Positions 34,281 to 42,758 of a stretch of 64,000 nt of DNA are shown piece by piece. The translations under genes and the position numbers were made by a program. The first letter of the stretch is position 1. Each line of letters starts with the position of its first letter. The DNA comes from UBA1876 sp003446665. Lineage in GTDB: Bacteria; Synergistota; Synergistia; Synergistales; Thermovirgaceae. The stretch lies in NCBI GenBank assembly GCA_040616305.1, contig CP159918.1:1922001-1986000 (forward strand), given 5' to 3'. Under the pieces are notes generated by a model that was not told the origin of the DNA, did not search any database, and saw only the letters and a list, made by a program, of their open reading frames with translations.

Positions 34281-35969
34281 TTATTTTACCAGATCGAAGG
34301 GCCAGCCGGCGATGCCGCCTTCAAGGACAGATACACGTTCAAAACCCAGGCGCGAAAGAATGGCACAGGCATCCCAGCCTCGTACGGAAATTTTGCAATA
34401 GGTGACAACCTCCCTGTTTTGGGGGAGTTCCTTCGCCTTTTCCCAAAGCATGCCCAGGGGAATGTTCACGAATTCATAGGGCAACTGTCCCTGAGTCCTG
34501 ATTTCGTCGGGAGTTCTCACGTCGACCAGGAGAGGATTCCATCCTCCTTCGATTTTTTGTTTCAACTCAGAAGGACTCAGTGATGCCATGAGCCCATCTA
34601 TCTTGTTCTTTAGTGCGTTCGCTGCGTGGGTTACCGGATCCAATGCGGTCGAATACGGCGGGGCGTAGGCAACGTCCGTGTTTCCGAGCATGTCGATGGT
34701 CAAACCGCCCGTCACCGCCGTCACCAGGATGTCGAGCCGCTTGTCGGCCCTGCCTGGTCCAAATACCTGGGCGCCAAGCACTTTGCGGGTTCTCCTGTCA
34801 GCCACAAGCCTGATGGTTATCGGGGCTGAACCCGGCATGAAATGCGGTGTATCGGCATCAATTATAGTCACTGCTTCCGCTTCAAACCCCTTTGCCAGGG
34901 CCTGTTCTTTCGTCAGCCCCGTCTTTCCTATGGTGTACTCGAAGGCCTTCATTATGGCCGTTCCCGCCACGCCATGAAACGTTGACGGAATTCCGGCAAT
35001 GTTGTCGGCAATCACCCTTCCCTGTCGATTCGCCACAGACCCCATGGGCTGCCAGGTCTTTTCGCCCGTCAGAACATGGTCCACCTCTACGCAGTCGCCG
35101 CCGGCGTAGATATCTGGATCACTTGTTTTCATATGCAGGTCGACGATTATGCCGCCTTTGTCACCAATCTCGAGGCCGGCCTCTTTCGCAATGGCCGTGT
35201 TGGGACGAACTCCCACGGCCATGAGGACCATGTCCGCCGGAATTTCCCTCTTGTCAGTTCTGACGGCGGAAATTTCCCCATTGCACCCGACGATTTCCTG
35301 CACTTTCTCCCCGCCGTAAAAATTTACGCCCTTGGTCTTGAGAGCCTTTAGAAGGTACATACCGAATTCCTCATCCATCATGGCGGGAAGGGGTGTTTCC
35401 AAAAGGTCTACAACCGACACGTCCAGTCCCTGATTGGAAAGCGCCTCCACAACCTCCATCCCGATGAGTCCTCCCCCGATGATGACGGCCCGTTTAACAT
35501 TTCCGCTGTCAATGGCCGACCGCATGGCCAGGGCATCGGACATATTCCACAACGTGAACACCCTCGGCAGGTCCGCGCCGGGGATGGGCGGACGAATAGG
35601 GGACGCACCGGTGGCAATCACGAGCTTGTCATAGGGAAATGTCTTTTCCTCCCCTGAGGCAACGTCCAAGGCAGCGACGGTGTGGTTTTTTCTGTCGATC
35701 CTTGTCGCCAGGTGACTTGTGTGCACATCGACGTGCTTGACCTTTCTGAAAAACGTGGCATCCCTTATAACGCCTATCGGCGTGGACATTAAATCCTTGT
35801 ATTCCTTTACGACACCGCCCACATAGTACGGCAGACCGCATCCCGCATAGCTCAGGTACTCGCCCTTTTCGAGGATGGTCACCTCGGCCTCAGGATCGAC
35901 CCTCATGAGACGGGCGGCCGTCTTGCCACCGCAGGCGACTCCGCCGATAATCAGGACTTTCTTGACCAT
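34281..35969 (-). CDS. CoA-disulfide reductase / NADH oxidase-like protein with rhodanese domain
   Basis: A 562-residue flavoprotein. FAD-binding GGVACGGKTAARL and NAD-binding GGGLIGMEVVEAL are clear. The active Cys is in SYAGCGLPYYVGG, as in CoA-disulfide reductases. The dimer domain (about 335-450) is followed by a rhodanese domain (about 460-560: LVDVRTPDEIRTQGQLPYEF; YCKISVRGWDACAIL) whose loop Cys is kept. Such fusions reduce CoA disulfide, CoA persulfide or polysulfide with NAD(P)H, serving thiol balance or sulfur respiration. ATG 35969 has GGAGGGTA upstream. No partner gene is adjacent. Confidence 0.93.
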   Translation of the reverse strand: MVKKVLIIGGVACGGKTAARLMRVDPEAEVTILEKGEYLSYAGCGLPYYVGGVVKEYKDLMSTPIGVIRDATFFRKVKHVDVHTSHLATRIDRKNHTVAALDVASGEEKTFPYDKLVIATGASPIRPPIPGADLPRVFTLWNMSDALAMRSAIDSGNVKRAVIIGGGLIGMEVVEALSNQGLDVSVVDLLETPLPAMMDEEFGMYLLKALKTKGVNFYGGEKVQEIVGCNGEISAVRTDKREIPADMVLMAVGVRPNTAIAKEAGLEIGDKGGIIVDLHMKTSDPDIYAGGDCVEVDHVLTGEKTWQPMGSVANRQGRVIADNIAGIPSTFHGVAGTAIMKAFEYTIGKTGLTKEQALAKGFEAEAVTIIDADTPHFMPGSAPITIRLVADRRTRKVLGAQVFGPGRADKRLDILVTAVTGGLTIDMLGNTDVAYAPPYSTALDPVTHAANALKNKIDGLMASLSPSELKQKIEGGWNPLLVDVRTPDEIRTQGQLPYEFVNIPLGMLWEKAKELPQNREVVTYCKISVRGWDACAILSRLGFERVSVLEGGIAGWPFDLVK

Positions 35970-36149
35970 GTTTATACCCTCCTTGATCTTTGTTTCGGAA
36001 TATTATTACCCCGCTGGGTTTATTACTCATATTGCCCCTTTATTCTCGTTTTGTCCAGAAACCTGGCGACAAAAGCCAATGAATCCAAAGGGGTTTTGCC
36101 CTATAATGACAGTCGTGCGCTCCCATAACGGTTAAATGGAGGCAGGCTC

Positions 36150-36995
36150 ATGAAGTTCGCGAAAATGCAGGCAAACGGAAATGATTTCATCATCATAGAC
36201 AACCGGGAAAACATTTACGACTACGAAAAAATAAGGGAAACGGCCGTCAAGGCCTGCAGAAGACGGCTTTCTCTGGGAGCAGACGGGCTGATGACGATAG
36301 GAAAGCCCTTCATCCCGGGCTCACATTTCGGCATGCGCTTTTTCAATCGCGACGGTTCCGAAAGCGCCATGTCGGGCAACGGAGCACGCTGCATAGCCCG
36401 TTACGCTTTCCAGAAGGGAATCGCCCCTCGCAAAATGCGTTTCGACACCATCGGGGGCTCACTCGACGCTTTCGTCGAAGGGTCTGAAGTAACACTTGAC
36501 ATGGGAAGGGTCGATACGTCCTCGGTGCTTTTGGACGAAACCTTCGGCTACATGGGGGAGACCTTTCCTGTCAACCACATGGAGCTCGGCCACGGTACCG
36601 CCGCCGCACCGCATACGGTTGTGTTTCTTGAAAAATCCGACTGGAGGCCCCTGGAAACCCTTGCCCCTTTGGCAAGGGCGCTCCAGAAAGTTTCCACCCG
36701 GTTCCCCGACGGGACAAACGTGAACTTCCTCAAGGTACTAGGCCACGGCGCACTCGAAGTCTACACCTACGAACGCGGCGTGGACGATTTTACTTTGTCC
36801 TGCGGAAGCGGCTCCATAGCTTCGGCCGTGGCGGCATGGCTCAACGGCTGGTGTGATTCGCCGGTGGAAGTTTACAACCCCGGGGGCACCAACACCATCC
36901 TCCTGGAAGAAACGGTCCACTCCCTTCTGGATGTCAGGCTCCAGGGATTGACGGCTTTCATCGCCGAAGGCGAACTGCTTCCCGACGGACTCTAG
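36150..36995 (+). CDS. DapF-like epimerase paralogue with first catalytic Cys replaced by Ser
   Basis: A 281-residue protein with the two-lobed diaminopimelate epimerase fold: KMQANGNDFIIIDN at the start, GADGLM, the GGTN motif and the second catalytic loop LSCGSGSIASAVAAW. The first catalytic loop, normally MCGNGARC, reads AMSGNGARC (codon TCG at about 36373), so the Cys that acts as one of the two bases is Ser. This should block ordinary two-base epimerisation. The intact dapF lies directly downstream, and the pair arose by tandem duplication. It may act on another substrate, catalyse a one-sided proton exchange, or be regulatory. GGAGG precedes ATG 36150. Confidence 0.88.
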   Translation: MKFAKMQANGNDFIIIDNRENIYDYEKIRETAVKACRRRLSLGADGLMTIGKPFIPGSHFGMRFFNRDGSESAMSGNGARCIARYAFQKGIAPRKMRFDTIGGSLDAFVEGSEVTLDMGRVDTSSVLLDETFGYMGETFPVNHMELGHGTAAAPHTVVFLEKSDWRPLETLAPLARALQKVSTRFPDGTNVNFLKVLGHGALEVYTYERGVDDFTLSCGSGSIASAVAAWLNGWCDSPVEVYNPGGTNTILLEETVHSLLDVRLQGLTAFIAEGELLPDGL

Positions 36996-37009
36996 AAAGG
37001 CCTTCGCTC

Positions 37010-37867
37010 ATGCTGACTCTGGAATTCACCAAAATGCAGGGAAACGGCAATGATTTCATCGTGATCGACAACAGGCCCGACCTTTTCTCGAACGAGATGC
37101 TTTCGCGCCTTGCGGCCGAGCTTTGCCCCAGGCGGCGGTCAGTCGGAGCCGACGGTCTGCTGGTAACTGAAAAAAGCCCTGACGCTGACTTTACCATGCG
37201 CATTTTCAACAGCGACGGGTCCGAAGCCCAAATGTGCGGAAACGGAGCGAGGTGCATCGCAAGGTATGCCTTCGAAAAAGGAATCGCTCCTGCGGAAACC
37301 TCTTTTTCAACCAAGGCCGGAATCGTTCGGGCCAAGGTCGCCGGAAACCTGGTTACACTGGATATGGGAACTGTAGACCTGGGGACAGTTCGAAGAAAGG
37401 AAATCTTTCCTTTCGAGGAAGGGGATATTTCCTATACTCATCTCGTAGTTGGAGTACCCCACACAACAATTTTCCCACAGGACACACACGATAAAACCGA
37501 AGCGGACCTTCGCCGTTTGGCCCAGGCGATCCAGGCCGACCAAAAGAGATTTCCTGAAAGCACCAACGTGAATTTCATCACCGAGGTGAAAGAGGAATTT
37601 CTACGTGTTATCACCTTTGAGAGAGGCGTCGGCGACTTTACCCTCTCCTGCGGTACTGGGTCTGCCGCTTCAGCCATCGCGGCCTGGCTGGAAGACCTTG
37701 CGAAGCCTCCTGTTACAGTGAAAAACCCGGGTGGGACCAACATCGTTGATTTTCCCGACCGAAGAAGCCTTGCAAGGATTTCCGTAAAACTCACTGGCAA
37801 AGCCGAATTCGTCTACGAGGGACGCATTCCGGCGCCGGAAACCGAAGGGAAAGGCATCGGAGGTTAA
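37010..37867 (+). CDS. dapF: Diaminopimelate epimerase
   Basis: A 285-residue cytoplasmic enzyme interconverting LL- and meso-diaminopimelate for lysine and peptidoglycan. Both catalytic loops are complete: QMCGNGARCIARYAFEKG and LSCGTGSAASAIAAW. Substrate motifs NGNDFIVIDN, STNVNFI, ERGVGDFT and NPGGTN are present. It starts 14 bases after its paralogue with a weak ribosome-binding site, which suggests coupling. Other dap genes are not in the window. Confidence 0.95.
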   Translation: MLTLEFTKMQGNGNDFIVIDNRPDLFSNEMLSRLAAELCPRRRSVGADGLLVTEKSPDADFTMRIFNSDGSEAQMCGNGARCIARYAFEKGIAPAETSFSTKAGIVRAKVAGNLVTLDMGTVDLGTVRRKEIFPFEEGDISYTHLVVGVPHTTIFPQDTHDKTEADLRRLAQAIQADQKRFPESTNVNFITEVKEEFLRVITFERGVGDFTLSCGTGSAASAIAAWLEDLAKPPVTVKNPGGTNIVDFPDRRSLARISVKLTGKAEFVYEGRIPAPETEGKGIGG

Positions 37868-37914
37868 TTAATATATCATCCTCACGCAGGCAAGAAAAGG
37901 AGCCGACAAGACAA

Positions 37915-38832
37915 ATGGAAAACAACCAGCCCCAAACCTTCTCCAAGGGCCTTATCTTTCTCATGTTTGTTGGCCTTTATACCACGTGGAGCACCACGTA
38001 CCTTGCAATTGCATACATGGTAGAGACAATGCCTCCCTTCCTCTCGGCGGGACTCCGCTTTCTGGCCGCAGGCGGCATTCTCTACGCCTTCGCCGCCACC
38101 AGGCCGAAAGCGCCCAAAACCTCGCTCATACACTGGAGGGACGCTTTTATTACCGGGGGCCTGGTTATAGCCCTTGGAAACGGCAACGTCGTCCTTGGGG
38201 AGCAGTACATCCCATCGAGCCTTGCCGCCTTGCTCATCTCGACGGTTCCGCTTTGGATCATCATCCTCAACTGGCTAGTCTTCCGCGCGGCACGGCCAAC
38301 GCTGGTGGAGTTCGCCGGAGTAGCTCTCGGCTTTGCCGGGGTCGCCCTTCTTATCGGTTTCACCAAAAGCAGCGCCGAGGAGGCCTTTCACCCCTTCGGC
38401 ATCACAATAGTCCTGATCGCGGCGGTTTGCTGGGCAACGGGGTCGCTTTATTCCCGATATTCCCATACGCCGCCTTCTCCCCTTCTGGCCGTTTCACTCC
38501 AGATGCTGGCGGGTGGAGTGATCCTCGTTGTCTTGTCCTTTTTTACAGGGGAGATCTTTCGTTTCGACCCGGCCCAGGTCAGCCTCGAATCGTTCCTGGC
38601 ATGGGCCTATCTAGTGGTCTTCGGCTCCCTGGTGGGTTTCGTGTGCTACATGATCCTGCTTAGAACCTGCAGGCCGTCCCGGGTGGCCACCTATGCCTAC
38701 GTTACACCCGTGGGCGCCGTGTTTTTAGGATGGCTCATCGCGGGCGACCCCGTGACTGTTCAAACACTGGTCGCCGCAGGAATCATCATCGCCGCCGTCT
38801 TTTTGATCATATCCTTCGCCCCGAAAACGTGA
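37915..38832 (+). CDS. EamA/DMT-family transporter
   Basis: A 305-residue, ten-helix permease made of two EamA repeats (about 12-145 and 160-300). Typical elements are LYTTWSTTYLAIAYMVETMP, LGNGNVVLGEQYIPSSLAAL and the second-half AYLVVFGSLVGFVCYMILL followed by YVTPVGAVFLGWLI. Members export amino acids or metabolites. GAAAAGGAG lies upstream. It follows the dapF pair by 47 bases and may be co-transcribed. Confidence 0.9.
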   Translation: MENNQPQTFSKGLIFLMFVGLYTTWSTTYLAIAYMVETMPPFLSAGLRFLAAGGILYAFAATRPKAPKTSLIHWRDAFITGGLVIALGNGNVVLGEQYIPSSLAALLISTVPLWIIILNWLVFRAARPTLVEFAGVALGFAGVALLIGFTKSSAEEAFHPFGITIVLIAAVCWATGSLYSRYSHTPPSPLLAVSLQMLAGGVILVVLSFFTGEIFRFDPAQVSLESFLAWAYLVVFGSLVGFVCYMILLRTCRPSRVATYAYVTPVGAVFLGWLIAGDPVTVQTLVAAGIIIAAVFLIISFAPKT

Positions 38833-38836
38833 AAGT

Positions 38837-39982
38837 CTACGGCCTTGGTCCTACGCCCTGTCCCTCGAGTTTTCTCAAATAGGCCGAAAGCCCTTCGAGC
38901 CCCTCTACGAGAGTCTCCTTCCCGTAGGCATATCCGATGCGGAGCCAATACTCCCTGTCGAAACATTTGCCGGGGACCAGGAAGGTTCCGTTCGTCCTGA
39001 AAAGACCTATACAGAACTCCTCGGAAAGGACATCGTAATCATAGGAAAGGAACGCCGTGGTGCCCGCCCGCGGCTTGACCCAGTCTACGCGTTTTTCGCT
39101 TTTCACCCATTCATCGAGTATCGCAAGGCTCTCTTTTACTATCGCCCTGTTTCTTTCAAGGATCTTTTCTTTGTTTTTCAGGGCGGAAACGGCAAGGATC
39201 TCGTCTATCGAGCCGCAACTGATGGTGGTATAGTCGCGGTGCCTGAAGCAGTCGGCTATAAAATCCTTTGGCCCCGTGACCCATCCCAGGCGAAGTCCCG
39301 CAAGGGAAAATACCTTTGACATGCTTCCAGTGGCTACTCCCTTTTCGTAAAGGTCTGTCACGGACAAAACGGCCGTTTCCGAGTCGTGTTCCAGGCCCCT
39401 GTAGGCTTCGTCGCAAAGCACCCAGGCGCCTTTGGTCCGTGCTATCCCGATTATCTCCTCAAGACGCTGTTCGTCCATCAGGGCCCCGGTGGGGTTGTTC
39501 GGGTTGTTGAGGATGATAACGTCCACTCCGTCTTTCGCAAGGTCTTCAAGTTCCCCTACATCAGGCAGGAAACCCTTTTCGGGCCGAAGCTCCAGTAGCC
39601 TTACTTCAGCGCCGAAAGATTCGGGAACGCTGTAAAGCTGCTGGTAGGTCGGCGCCACGCAGATTACCTTGTCGCCAGGTTTTACAAGAGTGTACAGGGC
39701 AAGGAAGTTCGCCGATATCCCCCCGCTTGTGACCAGGATGTCCTCCGAAGTCGCCTTTCGGTAAAGGCCTGCGAGAAGTTCCCTGAGCCGGGGATTGCCC
39801 GGAATGAAACCATAGGTAAGCCGGGTCCCCAGGATTTCGTCAAGAATTTTGTCCTTTTCACCCGAAAGCTCCAGCAATTCCTCCACGCTAAGGGAGTCCA
39901 CGCATGTTTCCGCGATATTGTGGATCGCTTCCGTCTCGTAAGCGTTCATCCACTCTTCTACGGCAAAGGGCTTTATATCCAT
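38837..39982 (-). CDS. PLP-dependent aminotransferase, class I/II
   Basis: A 381-residue aminotransferase. The cofactor Lys is in GSMSKVFSLAGLRLGWV; NNPNNPTGALM, WVLCDEAYRGLEHD and the C-terminal RIGYAYGKE (substrate Arg) complete the fold-type I pattern. It converges with the EamA gene (4 bases apart). The substrate is not deducible; aspartate- or aromatic-type activities are common in this subgroup. Confidence 0.9.
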   Translation of the reverse strand: MDIKPFAVEEWMNAYETEAIHNIAETCVDSLSVEELLELSGEKDKILDEILGTRLTYGFIPGNPRLRELLAGLYRKATSEDILVTSGGISANFLALYTLVKPGDKVICVAPTYQQLYSVPESFGAEVRLLELRPEKGFLPDVGELEDLAKDGVDVIILNNPNNPTGALMDEQRLEEIIGIARTKGAWVLCDEAYRGLEHDSETAVLSVTDLYEKGVATGSMSKVFSLAGLRLGWVTGPKDFIADCFRHRDYTTISCGSIDEILAVSALKNKEKILERNRAIVKESLAILDEWVKSEKRVDWVKPRAGTTAFLSYDYDVLSEEFCIGLFRTNGTFLVPGKCFDREYWLRIGYAYGKETLVEGLEGLSAYLRKLEGQGVGPRP

Positions 39983-40201
39983 CTTTTTGCCTCCTAAAAC
40001 ACCAAGTCGCCTTATATCGGCGCAGCATCAAGTATGAGACGACCCCACGGCCCGGTCAAGAACTCATTTGCCGAGACCCCGTCCCTTAAAATGCAACTTT
40101 ATCCGCTGCGTTTTGACATCCATGTGTCGAAGGAGTATACTAAAGCAAAGCTTTTCCAGGAAACAATATTTCCTATTCGGAAATGAACGGAGGCGACAGA
40201 A

Positions 40202-40954
40202 CTGAAAAGCGCCGAAAAAGCTTTACTCCTTCTAAAACGCCTTGGAGATCCACCTTACGAACTTGGCCTCAAGGAACTCGCGGAAGAGGCAGGCATCGGG
40301 AAAAGCGGCACATACAAACTGCTTGAATCACTGCGACGTCAGGGCTTCGTCATGCAGGACGCATCAAGGAAAACCTACCACCTTGGCCCCCTGGTACTGA
40401 GACTGGGGAACGTATACAGCCAGTACAAGGGAATAGGCGATATCGCCCTTCCCGTTATGGAATCCATCATGGAAAGAACAGACCAGTCGCTCACCCTGTC
40501 CATCTGGGAAAGCGAACGGGCATTCGCCGCATACAAGCGGACCCGCCCCGGCAAGGTCTACGACGCCATCGACTTTATAGGCAAAAGCCTGCCGATAAAT
40601 GCGGGTGCGTCGGCTATGGCGCTCGCCGCCTTCCAGGATACGGATCGAATAAGACTGATTCTCGAAAAGGTCGCCCTTGAAAAAAGAACCCCTTACACCA
40701 TAACCGACAAAGAAAGATTACTCGAAGAGTACGAGAAGATTCGTAATCGCGGGTACTCCATCGAGGACGAGGTCTTCAACCTTGGAGACTTTTCAGTGGG
40801 CGTACCTATCTTCGACAGGAACAATGCCGTATGGGCGAGCATGGCGCTGACTGCACCCAAGGCCGAAGCCGGGCCTTCGAACATCGAGACATGGATTCAA
40901 ATACTCAAAAACGGAGCCGAGGAAATTTCAGACAAGCTGAAGTTCCGTCACTAG
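40202..40954 (+). CDS. IclR-family regulator with probable CTG start
   Basis: The full IclR architecture is present only if translation starts at CTG 40202: residues 1-65 form the winged helix (KALLLLKRLGDPPYELGLKE, AEEAGIGKSGTYKLLESLRR), followed by the effector domain (SLPINAGASAMALAAFQDTD; NLGDFSVGVPIFDRNN). GGAGG lies 8 bases before the CTG, an in-frame TGA lies just upstream, and the first ATG (40352) would cut off the DNA-binding domain. Product about 250 residues, normal for the family. It precedes TRAP operon 2 and probably regulates it. Confidence 0.85.
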   Translation: MKSAEKALLLLKRLGDPPYELGLKELAEEAGIGKSGTYKLLESLRRQGFVMQDASRKTYHLGPLVLRLGNVYSQYKGIGDIALPVMESIMERTDQSLTLSIWESERAFAAYKRTRPGKVYDAIDFIGKSLPINAGASAMALAAFQDTDRIRLILEKVALEKRTPYTITDKERLLEEYEKIRNRGYSIEDEVFNLGDFSVGVPIFDRNNAVWASMALTAPKAEAGPSNIETWIQILKNGAEEISDKLKFRH

Positions 40955-41066
40955 GCTCATCCAGGACGACAGGAGCCGTGGCCTGGACGAACGAAGGGGG
41001 GAGTTTATCGAAAGCACGCGGTTTTACCGACTATTGTTCAAAAAACCGGAAAGGAGATGGGAGTTT

Positions 41067-42092
41067 ATGAAACGCATGAAACGGAAACATGTGGTGCTGG
41101 TATTTTTGTCCCTTTTCCTATTCAGCATCGCAGCCATCGCGGGAACGGCAACCTCCGGCTACGCCGCCGACAAGGTCAAACTTAAGGTAGCGGGAATTTC
41201 CGCACCCGAATACCGCGGGACAAAATCACTTTACGCTATCAAGGAAGAGATCGAGAAGAAAACCAACGGTCGCATCGTACTCGACATCTTCCCGGCAAAC
41301 CAGCTCGGCGACTATACCCAGGTCTTCGAGGAAATCCGGCGAGGAACCATTGAAATGGGGCTCATCTTTCTGCCCAGCCAGTTCGACGTCATGCTGGAAA
41401 TCGGCTCGCTCCCCTATCTGGCCCAGACGGGCGAAGGCATGCAGAAACAGCTCTCTCCAGGTTCTTACATTTACGAAATCATCGACAATTCTCTCGACAA
41501 GCTCGGCGTTAAACTTTTGCGAATCTACGGCGACGGATTCATTGGCGTGGGAGCCGCCAAAAAACCTGCCAACCCCACCAAACCGGGAGTCGACAAGGAC
41601 GCGCTGATCAGAATCGCTCCGGTTGCCGTGTACAGGGAAACAGCTTCCGACCTCGGTTATCGTACCACCACCATACCCTATGCCGACACATACAGCGCCA
41701 TCCAGACCGGTGTTTGTGACGGCTGGATCGGCGGTTCCTCCCAGATCAACTACTTGAGCTTCCGCGATGTCATCAAATATTACATCCCCTACAACTGCCT
41801 GTTCGACCAGACGGCCTACATCATCAACCAGAAACTTTGGGATTCCTTCAGCGAGGAAGAAAAACAAATCTTCCAAGAAGCAATAAACAAGCAGGCCGAC
41901 AAGAGCTTTGCAGACAGCGAGGCCGAAGACCTTGAATACCAGGCAAAACTCAAGGAAGCTGGTGTAGAGATCATCGAAATCAACGACGATGAGAGAGAAG
42001 AACTGGCCGAATACATCCGGGAAAACACCTGGCCGAAACTCGCAGAGATTTACGGTGAAGAAACCATCGAAAAAATCAGGGAATCGATGTAA
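41067..42092 (+). CDS. dctP: TRAP transporter solute-binding protein (DctP family), operon 2
   Basis: A 341-residue periplasmic protein with signal peptide (MKRMKRKHVVLVFLSLFLFS to GYA-A). Family text includes GRIVLDIFPANQLGDYTQVF, the EEIRRGTIEMG segment and TYSAIQTGVCDGWIGG. ATG 41067 has AAAGGAG upstream. It is followed by dctQ, dctM and a RocB-like peptidase, suggesting a peptide- or amino-acid-derived substrate. Confidence 0.93.
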   Translation: MKRMKRKHVVLVFLSLFLFSIAAIAGTATSGYAADKVKLKVAGISAPEYRGTKSLYAIKEEIEKKTNGRIVLDIFPANQLGDYTQVFEEIRRGTIEMGLIFLPSQFDVMLEIGSLPYLAQTGEGMQKQLSPGSYIYEIIDNSLDKLGVKLLRIYGDGFIGVGAAKKPANPTKPGVDKDALIRIAPVAVYRETASDLGYRTTTIPYADTYSAIQTGVCDGWIGGSSQINYLSFRDVIKYYIPYNCLFDQTAYIINQKLWDSFSEEEKQIFQEAINKQADKSFADSEAEDLEYQAKLKEAGVEIIEINDDEREELAEYIRENTWPKLAEIYGEETIEKIRESM

Positions 42093-42108
42093 AAGAAGCG
42101 CTTGCCTT

Positions 42109-42138
42109 GGGGCGGGGCATTCCCGCCCCTTCGTTTTT
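42109..42138 (+). terminator. Terminator/attenuator between dctP and dctQM (operon 2)
   Basis: GGGGCGGG (42109-42116) pairs with CCCGCCCC (42122-42129), followed by TTCGTTTTT. It occupies the same place as the hairpin in operon 1. Confidence 0.75.
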
Positions 42139-42152
42139 AGGGAGGGATATCG

Positions 42153-42713
42153 GTGAATACCATCGCGGCTTTCAAAAATTCCGCCGTCTGGAAATTTCTC
42201 ATCAGGATCCAGGAATGGATACTAACCCTGACAAGCATTTTCGTTGTTCTGATAATGTGTGTCGAGGTCTTTCTCCGGTACGTCGTAAAATCCGACCTCT
42301 TCGGTCTCGAGGAAATCGTGGTCATAGCCGCCTTTTGGCTTTATTTCATGGGAAGTTCTTATGGCGTCTATGAAAAAAGTCACGTCAAGGCCGACATCAT
42401 ACCCCAGATGCTTAAACCCCGGCACAGGGCACTCTTGAGCGTGGTGATACATTTCACCATGGCCGCCTTGTGTATACTCTACTCCACCTGGGCCGTGGAA
42501 ATGGTGCGCTACAGCATTGAATGGATGCCCAGGACTACGGGACTGCGTATTCCCATTTTCATTTCCCAAACATCTATTCTCGCAGGTTACGTGCTTATGT
42601 CCCTTTACTCCATCGTGTACTTTTTTGAGGAGCTTTTTCATTTGCTCGGGATGGGTGATGGCAAGAACTCTCAGGAATCAGCGGGGGTGAAAACCAATGA
42701 ACCCGGCATGTAA
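42153..42713 (+). CDS. dctQ: TRAP transporter small permease (DctQ family), operon 2
   Basis: A 186-residue, four-helix membrane subunit. Diagnostic parts are WILTLTSIFVVLIMCVEVFL, then LEEIVVIAAFWLYFMGSSYG and KSHVKADIIPQML. GTG 42153 has GGGAGGGA upstream. Its sequence differs clearly from the operon-1 subunit, so the two systems are not a recent duplication. Confidence 0.92.
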   Translation: MNTIAAFKNSAVWKFLIRIQEWILTLTSIFVVLIMCVEVFLRYVVKSDLFGLEEIVVIAAFWLYFMGSSYGVYEKSHVKADIIPQMLKPRHRALLSVVIHFTMAALCILYSTWAVEMVRYSIEWMPRTTGLRIPIFISQTSILAGYVLMSLYSIVYFFEELFHLLGMGDGKNSQESAGVKTNEPGM

Positions 42714-42758
42714 CAAGATCGACTTTCTCCCACGCATTCCAGTCTGGAGGAAAAAGAA

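Noticed and set aside
40352..40954. ATG start for the IclR regulator at 40352
   Set aside because: It would remove the whole DNA-binding domain, which is encoded in frame upstream behind a well-spaced GGAGG.
41226..41876. Minus-strand frame of 216 codons opposite the second dctP
   Set aside because: Antisense to a conserved gene; no supporting signals.
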